Positions 13,069 through 16,680 of a DNA stretch of 16,680 nt are shown here, piece after piece; position 1 is the first letter of the stretch, and each line of letters begins with the position of its first letter. The stretch comes from Candidatus Portnoyibacteriota bacterium. GTDB taxonomy: Bacteria; Patescibacteriota; Minisyncoccia; Portnoybacterales; GWB1-42-6. The stretch lies in assembly GCA_028717445.1 (NCBI GenBank), contig JAQUNU010000013.1:1-16680 (forward strand). The letters run 5' to 3'. Under the pieces are notes generated by a model. It saw nothing but the letters and a program-made list of their open reading frames with translations, had not been told where the DNA came from and searched no databases. The position numbers and the translations under genes were made by a program.

Positions 13069-13140
13069 TGCCCTCGTGAGGAATCGAACCTCAATCACAA
13101 GCTCCGCAAGCTCGTGTTCTGTCCGTTGAACTACGAGGGC
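13069..13140 (-). tRNA. tRNA-Arg(GCG)
   Basis: Acceptor GCCCTCG/CGAGGGC, discriminator A, D arm GTTC/GAAC, anticodon stem CGAGC/GCTTG (one G-U) with loop TTGCGGA giving anticodon GCG, T arm TGAGG-TTCGATT-CCTCA. CCA is not encoded. It begins 21 nt after the stop of the 163-aa membrane protein gene, so it is probably processed from that transcript. Bacteria normally read CGY with ACG (inosine), which makes GCG unusual. Confidence 0.92.
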
Positions 13141-13161
13141 TCGGGTTATGGGCCCATTTTT

Positions 13162-13653
13162 TTAGAATTTCAGAAATCGGGAAAGATTGTTCAGGATTGA
13201 TTCTTCTTGTTTTTCTTCCGGTAAAAATTTAATTAGCAATTCTCTTATTTCTGAACAATCTTTTTCTCCCAGGGGGATCTTTATAAAAGGCAAAAGCCTT
13301 TTTTGGCTATGCAAACTCAATTCCTTGAAAGGCGCCCGGCAAAATATCCAGAAAGATTTTATTTCATTAAATTCGTGCAGTTTTTCTTCAATCCAGATTC
13401 CTTGCCCATCTATCTTGAAGTTTATCAGATTGGGTTCTTTTCGGGCATAAATAAAAATTGTAAGCACGATCAGAACAATAAGGAACGCAAATACGAAATT
13501 ATGCATGAGCAGAGAAATCGCGAATAATCCGAGCCCGGCTAAGGCAGCCCATAAGAACCAGGCGGAATCTTTTTTATATTTCTCAAATTCCGGCGCCTGC
13601 CATTGGGCAAAAACCGGCAAACCTTCTTTTTTGATGCTTTCCGCATTTGTCAT
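13162..13653 (-). CDS. Two-TM membrane protein with a C-terminal PH-like cytosolic domain
   Basis: 163 aa. A short soluble N-terminus (PVFAQWQAPEFEKYKKD) is followed by two adjacent helices (about 32-50 WFLWAALAGLGLFAISLLM and 51-68 FVFAFLIVLIVLTIFIYA). A domain of alternating beta-like stretches comes next (INFKIDGQGIWIEEKLHEF, IKSFWIFCRAP, LPFIKIPL) and then a helix. This build matches small bacterial PH-like membrane proteins common in Patescibacteria; function unknown. Extended -10 promoter TGCTAAAAT with TTGAAA at 18 bp predicts only a 3-nt leader, so translation is nearly leaderless. tRNA-Arg and recG follow on the same strand without an obvious terminator. Confidence 0.75.
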   Translation of the reverse strand: MTNAESIKKEGLPVFAQWQAPEFEKYKKDSAWFLWAALAGLGLFAISLLMHNFVFAFLIVLIVLTIFIYARKEPNLINFKIDGQGIWIEEKLHEFNEIKSFWIFCRAPFKELSLHSQKRLLPFIKIPLGEKDCSEIRELLIKFLPEEKQEESILNNLSRFLKF

Positions 13654-13662
13654 AATGTATTG

Positions 13663-13692
13663 ATTTTAGCATATTTACGGAGGTAATTTCAA
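13663..13692 (-). promoter_or_regulatory. Promoter of the two-TM gene (near-leaderless)
   Basis: Minus strand TTGAAA (13687-13692), 18 bp, TGC-TAAAAT (13663-13668), start near 13656, three bases before the ATG. Confidence 0.6.
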
Positions 13693-13705
13693 GCTTAAAT
13701 TCTAA

Positions 13706-13734
13706 TTGACCTTAGGGCTTTTTTATAGTAAAAT
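13706..13734 (+). promoter_or_regulatory. Promoter for the tRNA-Ser pair
   Basis: TTGACC (13706-13711), 17 bp, TAAAAT (13729-13734). The 130-base leader to tRNA-Ser(GCU) contains AAGGAG (13748-13753) but no convincing reading frame. ATCCCGC (13855-13861) and GCGGGAT (13969-13975) form an inverted repeat around the first tRNA. Confidence 0.5.
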
Positions 13735-13868
13735 TGGATTAATTTTAAGGAGAGTCGCGCTGAATTCACGCACAAAGAAAAACTTATGCGGAAAAGGATT
13801 CGGGCAGCGGTTTCTCCAGAAAAATCAAAGGCGAAGCGATCGAATTTTTCGAAGATCCCGCCTGTTGT

Positions 13869-13959
13869 GGTGGGTTGCGGCGAACGGTAAGCCAGCAGTT
13901 TGCTAAACTGTACTCGTCTAAAAAGCGAGTTGTGGGTTCGATTCCCACACCCACCGCCA
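13869..13959 (+). tRNA. tRNA-Ser(GCU), CCA encoded
   Basis: Acceptor GGTGGGT/ACCCACC, discriminator G, encoded CCA (13957-13959). Loop TTGCTAA gives anticodon GCT. Long variable arm ACTCG...CGAGT. T arm GTGGG-TTCGATT-CCCAC. Confidence 0.93.
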
Positions 13960-13971
13960 GCGGTATTCGCG

Positions 13972-14033
13972 GGATTAAACCGCAGAGTTTTTAAAAAAGC
14001 CGTTTGTGGGTTTAATTTCCGCACACGCCGCCT
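13972..14033 (+). pseudogene. Decayed copy of tRNA-Ser(GCU) from anticodon loop to 3' end
   Basis: Starts 12 bp after the intact tRNA. TTAAACCGC mirrors CTAAACTGT of the anticodon arm, then TTAAAAAAGC mirrors CTAAAAAGC of the variable arm. TTGTGGGTTTAATT mirrors TTGTGGGTTCGATT, and ACACGCCGCC mirrors ACCCACCGCC. About 25 of the last 34 positions match by hand alignment. It cannot fold as a tRNA because there is no 5' half. Confidence 0.55.
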
Positions 14034-14091
14034 TCGCCTCGCCAAAGCTCGGCTTCGGCGGATCAATCCGCTGGAAGGCGAGAGAAGGCGG
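14028..14091. repeat. Long GC-rich hairpin (REP-like) between the two tRNA-Ser genes
   Basis: CCGCCTTCGCCTCGCC (14028-14043) pairs imperfectly with GGCGAGAGAAGGCGG (14077-14091). Inside is GCGGA-TCAA-TCCGC. A T-rich stretch follows, so it may also terminate the first tRNA transcript. It shares words with the cluster at 2135-2213. Confidence 0.55.
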
Positions 14092-14112
14092 TTCTTTAAA
14101 TATATCTTTTTT

Positions 14113-14132
14113 GGAGGCGCGCCCGAGCGGTT
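14113..14132 (+). pseudogene. Decayed 5' half of an outer tRNA-Ser
   Basis: 18 of 20 bases equal the acceptor and D-arm start of tRNA-Ser(UGA) at 14151-14170 (GGAGGCGC... against GGAGGGGT...), then the similarity breaks off in a T-run. Its missing half appears at 14264-14322, on the other side of the intact tRNA. Confidence 0.6.
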
Positions 14133-14136
14133 TTTT

Positions 14137-14251
14137 GTCCTGAATATAGCGGAGGGGTGCCCGAGCGGTTGAAGGGGACGGTCTTGAAAACCGTTAGGTC
14201 ATTTTTGGTCTCGCGAGTTCGAATCTCGCCCCCTCCGCTATATTCAAGGAC
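14137..14251 (+). repeat. Inverted repeat bounding tRNA-Ser(UGA)
   Basis: GTCC (14137-14140) plus TGAATATAGC (14141-14150) is complementary to GCTATATTCA (14237-14246) plus GGAC (14248-14251), with one bulged A at 14247. The pairing continues without a gap into the acceptor stem GGAGGGG/CCCCTCC, giving a 21-bp stem and pairing the discriminator base. TTT flanks both ends. Confidence 0.85.
14151..14237 (+). tRNA. tRNA-Ser(UGA)
   Basis: Acceptor GGAGGGG/CCCCTCC, discriminator G, anticodon stem ACGGT/ACCGT with loop CTTGAAA (anticodon TGA), long variable arm AGGTC-ATTTTT-GGTCT with two wobble pairs, T arm GCGAG-TTCGAAT-CTCGC. CCA is not encoded (CTA follows). The gene is held inside a 14-bp extension of its own acceptor stem. 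Confidence 0.92.
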
Positions 14252-14263
14252 TTTGTTATATCA

Positions 14264-14322
14264 GTGAAAACCGCTAGGCCGAAAAAAGGGAATCTGGCAA
14301 ATTTAAATTCCGTTCCCTTCTC
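14264..14322 (+). pseudogene. Decayed 3' half of the outer tRNA-Ser
   Basis: TGAAAACCGCTAGGCC (14265-14280) matches the anticodon-to-variable part of tRNA-Ser(UGA) in 14 of 16 bases, exactly 80 bp downstream. A T-arm remnant GCAAATTTAAATTCCG follows. The palindrome TATTCCAATTGGAATA (14325-14340) closes the region before comF. Confidence 0.55.
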
Positions 14323-14341
14323 TGTATTCCAATTGGAATAT

Positions 14342-15073
14342 TTAGCCGCGGGCAAAGACCAGGCCCCAAATTTCCTTGGGGCGAAATTTTTTAAGAATGA
14401 GAGCGCACTCATTTAGGGTTGAGCCGGTTGTTGAAACGTCGTCTATCAAGACGACGATTTTATTTTTTATGGCCTCCGGGTTGAGTTTTTTGTTTATTGC
14501 AAAAGCGCCGGAAACATTTTTAGCGCGCGCTAAAAAATTATGAATATCGGCTTGCGGGGAGGTATGGCGGCGGCGTTGGATAAGGTTTTTTGGCATGGAT
14601 AAACTTAATTCAGCGGCGATTTTTTTGGCAATTATCTCGGCTTGATTGAAGCCGCGCCAAACATGCCGGCGCCTGTGCAGCGGAATCGGGATAATAAATA
14701 TTTCATTATTTTTCCAAGACGGCGGAAAGTTATTTTTTAAAAAGCGGGAAATAATTTCAGCCATTGTTTGGGCTAGTTCCCGGACAAAACGATATTTGCA
14801 TTCATAGACGATTTGTCGGACAAGGAGATTGCGCCAATCACTGACGACTAAAACGCCGTCTAAGACAAAATTATTTTTTTCTTTGCAGTTTGAGCAAACC
14901 TTCATATCGGGCGATCGGCGACCGCAAATAAAACAGGTTTGGCTTGTCATAATCGGGATTTTGGAAAAACAATCCGCGCAGACATGGCTTCCTTCGAGGC
15001 CGCAAGAGAGACAATGCTTCGGAAAAATCGAATCAATAAAATAACGAAAGCTCTTTTTTAAAAATAAATTCAT
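14342..15073 (-). CDS. comF: ComF family phosphoribosyltransferase-like protein
   Basis: 243 aa. The N-terminal zinc-binding part has four CxxC pairs: Cys21/24, 32/35, 47/50 and 60/63. The conserved central block is IPIPLHRRRHVWRGFNQAEII. The C-terminal type I phosphoribosyltransferase loop is VVLIDDVSTTGSTLNECA (about 207-224), the PRPP-binding signature. ComF proteins are linked to uptake of single-stranded DNA during natural transformation and interact with replication and recombination proteins; the enzymatic role, if any, is not settled. It follows a small HTH gene, from which a terminator separates it. AT-rich TATATAAA directly before the ATG may serve as the -10, but this is weak. It shares the strand with recG, though the plus-strand tRNA-Ser block lies between them. 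Confidence 0.9.
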   Translation of the reverse strand: MNLFLKKSFRYFIDSIFPKHCLSCGLEGSHVCADCFSKIPIMTSQTCFICGRRSPDMKVCSNCKEKNNFVLDGVLVVSDWRNLLVRQIVYECKYRFVRELAQTMAEIISRFLKNNFPPSWKNNEIFIIPIPLHRRRHVWRGFNQAEIIAKKIAAELSLSMPKNLIQRRRHTSPQADIHNFLARAKNVSGAFAINKKLNPEAIKNKIVVLIDDVSTTGSTLNECALILKKFRPKEIWGLVFARG

Positions 15074-15080
15074 TTTATAT

Positions 15081-15127
15081 AAAAATGTCCGATGCCTTCT
15101 TTTTTAAAAAAGCGCATCGGACATTTT
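15081..15127 (-). terminator. Terminator between the HTH gene and comF
   Basis: AAATGTCCGATGC (15083-15095) and GCATCGGACATTT (15114-15126) form a perfect 13-bp stem with a further CTTTTTTAAAAAAG pairing in the loop. T-rich on the minus strand. Confidence 0.85.
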
Positions 15128-15152
15128 GATTTTAAAAAATAAAATAGATTTT

Positions 15153-15362
15153 TTAGAAGACGTCTATTTTTCGCGATGCTTCTCTTGTCCTGCTCATTTC
15201 CAGCCGACGCAGGAAAAGCTCAATTTGATCGGTTCGATAGAGGCGGTATTTATTTAAAGGATGGCGGTATGGTTTAAGTCGGCCGTTTTTGTCCCAATTG
15301 CGCAGGGTCAGGGGCGTGACGTGAAGAAGTTTGGCCGCTTGTCTAATGGTTAAATACTTCAT
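15153..15362 (-). CDS. Small excisionase/MerR-type HTH DNA-binding protein
   Basis: 69 aa, essentially one winged helix-turn-helix: YLTIRQAAKLLHVTPLTLRN, then WDKNGRLKPYRHPLNKYRLY and a closing helix TDQIELFLRRLEMSR. The pattern (xxAAxxLxVxxxTLRxWxxxGxLxxxR) is that of MerR N-terminal domains and phage excisionases, without an effector domain. It could be a local transcription repressor or a recombination directionality factor. No partner integrase is adjacent (the recombinase of the window is 14 kb away). It points away from the DnaA-box region. No Shine-Dalgarno. TAAAAT lies about 15 nt before the ATG. Confidence 0.82.
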   Translation of the reverse strand: MKYLTIRQAAKLLHVTPLTLRNWDKNGRLKPYRHPLNKYRLYRTDQIELFLRRLEMSRTREASRKIDVF

Positions 15363-15803
15363 TGATTTGATTCAAAAATTTTAGAAGCCTTATTAATGTT
15401 TATCACTCTTCTTTATATTGATTGTAAAGAAAAGGAAAATTTAAGCAAGATTAAATTATGCACAATCAAAAGAAAGAGGGCTCAAGAGCGGGTCGTTCTT
15501 TTGAAATCAAATCTCGGCCTATCGCGGCTATATCAGTTTATGTTTATCATCCATAACTATATAAGAATGGTATGAATAATGGTATGAGTGGCGCGTGCGG
15601 AGGCAATAAAGAGAGAGTTGTGGATAAATATTTTTATAGGAAATTAAAAAAAAGTTATCCACATCAACATACCGCCAAAATAGGCGCCTTTTTTACGATC
15701 GGGGAATTTAGTTGAAAACAGGCCTCTGTAAAGCCAAAAAAAAGAGTCCTATGGTCAAAAATAACGTTTATCGGATATCCGATGACCCGGACTATTGCCT
15801 CTA
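15363..15803. other. Intergenic region with three DnaA boxes; possible origin or DnaA-controlled region
   Basis: TTATGCACA (15456-15464), TGTGGATAA (15619-15627) and TTATCCACA (15655-15663) all match TTWTNCACA. The last two are perfect and face each other across an AT-rich stretch of 27 bp. Genes on both sides point away (HTH and comF leftward, the HTH-membrane gene rightward). A perfect palindrome ATCGGATATCCGAT lies at 15770-15783. Two short frames exist (32 aa from 15458, 47 aa from 15572); the second has TATAAG 6 nt before its ATG, but I do not call either as a gene. No dnaA gene is in the window. Confidence 0.45.
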
Positions 15804-15832
15804 TTGAGCGAAAAATTTTAAAATGGTAGAAT
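15804..15832 (+). promoter_or_regulatory. Promoter of the HTH-membrane protein gene
   Basis: TTGAGC (15804-15809), 17 bp, TAGAAT (15827-15832) with an extended TG (TGG-TAGAAT). Start near 15839, leaving a 30-nt leader with no Shine-Dalgarno. Confidence 0.65.
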
Positions 15833-15868
15833 TTATATATTCAGTAGAAAGTTGTCAAAAAAATAGAC

Positions 15869-16680
15869 ATGGGAAAGAAATATATTAGTCGAAAATGGAA
15901 TAGGAAATTCAAACAAATCGAGTCGCTCGACTATATTTTGCTTTCCGAGGCGCCTCGATATTGCCGCTATTCCCATGATTATTTAAGATTGAGAGCCAGG
16001 CAGGGGAGTTTAAAGGCTTTAAAAATGGGCCGGAACTGGAAAACAACGAGAGAATGGTTAAGAGAATATGAGGAAAAGTTTAAGAATTTCGAAAGAGATG
16101 AAGATAAATACAAGAAATGGGGGCCGCCGGATCTAAAACCGGCTTCCATAATTGAATATGCGGTTAAAACTCCAGAAATCAAGACAGATTTCTGGAGTTT
16201 CGCTTTTATAGCGAGTAAAGCAAGAAAATGCGCTGTGGATTTTGCATTATCTCTTAGGAGAGTTATCGAGGGAATCGCAAAAGAGCAGGAAATACTTAAA
16301 GATGTATTAAGGTTTATAAAGCTTATCACAACGGATTTAAGGCATTCTTTATCTTTTAGTAAGGTTTTTTATTCTTTTTTTGTCTTAACCGTTGTGTTCG
16401 GTTTTCTTTTAACCTTAAGCCGTTCTGAAGACCAAATAGGCCGAGTTGCGCAAAATGCGTATAAGGTAATTATTAAGAATAAGTCATTTGAGTCGGGTAT
16501 TTTAGCTTTCAAAAAAGCAGTTCCTTTTTCGTTAAAAAATCTTTCCTCTCTTCTTGACTCCGCCAACGATCATCTCTCCCGTTCTCTCTTCGGCGAACCT
16601 CTCTCCGGCAGCTACAACCTTCTTTCTCTCCGCCTCTCTGATCCAAAGCGCATCATCCGGGAGCCCAATCCTCCGGCCTC
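15869..16680 (+). CDS. Membrane-anchored protein with N-terminal HTH domain, partial (runs off the window)
   Basis: 270 codons are visible without a stop. An in-frame TAG at 15845 fixes the start near the ATG at 15869. Residues 20-72 form an excisionase-type HTH: YILLSEAPRYCRYSHDYLRL, RARQGSLKALKMGRNWKTT, REWLREYEEKF. A charged linker follows (73-95), then a helical stretch (about 115-160) and one membrane helix at 165-184 (KVFYSFFVLTVVFGFLLTLS). The rest should be outside the cell if the HTH is inside. From about 16550 the coding strand becomes C/T-rich and the protein Ser/Leu/Pro-rich (LSRSLFGEPLSGSYNLLSLR). Such layouts precede large surface proteins in Patescibacteria, or could be ToxR-like sensors. 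It has its own promoter. Function unknown. Confidence 0.8.
   Translation, partial: MGKKYISRKWNRKFKQIESLDYILLSEAPRYCRYSHDYLRLRARQGSLKALKMGRNWKTTREWLREYEEKFKNFERDEDKYKKWGPPDLKPASIIEYAVKTPEIKTDFWSFAFIASKARKCAVDFALSLRRVIEGIAKEQEILKDVLRFIKLITTDLRHSLSFSKVFYSFFVLTVVFGFLLTLSRSEDQIGRVAQNAYKVIIKNKSFESGILAFKKAVPFSLKNLSSLLDSANDHLSRSLFGEPLSGSYNLLSLRLSDPKRIIREPNPPA

Noticed and set aside
13009..13098. Longer RecG N-terminus starting inside tRNA-Arg
   Set aside because: Overlaps the tRNA gene and the decayed tRNA piece; RecG homology begins at about the ATG at 13008.
13695..14066. 123-aa minus-strand frame with segments like GNRTHNSLFRRVQF
   Set aside because: It is antisense to tRNA-Ser(GCU), a well-known source of false protein calls.
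15458..15556. 32-aa frame MHNQKKEG... in the intergenic region
   Set aside because: No SD, no suitably placed -10 box, and its ATG lies within a DnaA box.
1..16680. CRISPR array, rRNA, insertion sequence or plasmid genes
   Set aside because: No regularly spaced repeats, no rRNA-length homology beyond the 13-base anti-SD match, and no transposase or relaxase motifs seen.
1..16680. Alternative genetic code (UGA as Gly)
   Set aside because: TGA ends several genes at the expected position (tsaD, the 51-aa gene), and no conserved Gly is encoded by TGA.

Overview
The window looks like chromosomal DNA from a Candidate Phyla Radiation (Patescibacteria, probably Parcubacteria-like) bacterium. I infer this from several signs: short mostly single-gene transcription units, tRNA genes scattered singly, TsaD and RecG carrying low-complexity in-frame insertions, a VanW-domain exported protein, a PrsW-type membrane protease, a QxxRW glycosyltransferase, excisionase-type HTH proteins, tiny membrane proteins, and promoters whose -10 box lies so close to the ATG that the mRNA should be leaderless. 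TGA is used as a normal stop (TsaD, the 51-aa gene), so this is not a code-25 lineage. No taxonomic marker gene is present, so the placement is inference.

Layout. 1-182: end of a holin-like membrane protein. 198-1366: a promoter, a compact RNA running from promoter to terminator (354-441), and a complete tyrosine recombinase. 1397-1850: a leaderless 49-aa basic protein followed by a structured, terminator-ended RNA candidate that carries a copy of the 16S rRNA 3' tail (anti-Shine-Dalgarno). It faces a 42-aa membrane protein gene on the minus strand. 2135-3172: GC-rich palindromic repeats, tRNA-Leu and an ANT(3'')-like nucleotidyltransferase. 3199-8343 (minus): VanW protein, Hsp20, PrsW, TsaD with a coiled-coil partner gene, and a 51-aa membrane protein behind a palindromic operator. 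8459-10250: tRNA-Glu and a membrane glycosyltransferase diverging from overlapping promoters. 10275-13653 (minus): DksA/TraR-like protein, RecG, tRNA-Arg and a two-TM protein. 13706-14340 (plus): two tRNA-Ser genes among decayed tRNA pieces. 14342-15362 (minus): ComF and a small HTH protein. 15363-15868: intergenic region with three DnaA boxes. 15869-end: a new open gene encoding an N-terminal HTH, one membrane segment and a C-terminal part that runs out of the window.

Functional picture: housekeeping genes (t6A synthesis, fork rescue, proteostasis, envelope, DNA uptake) are mixed with tRNA genes. Around 12.9-14.3 kb and 2.2-2.4 kb four of five tRNAs are accompanied by decayed copies of their own 3' parts. 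In the clearest case an intact tRNA-Ser(UGA), bounded by an inverted repeat that extends its acceptor stem, sits inside the two halves of a decayed tRNA-Ser. This nested tRNA cassette, the anti-SD RNA at 1.64-1.85 kb, the promoter-to-terminator RNA before the recombinase, and the membrane-anchored HTH gene beside the DnaA boxes are the best leads.
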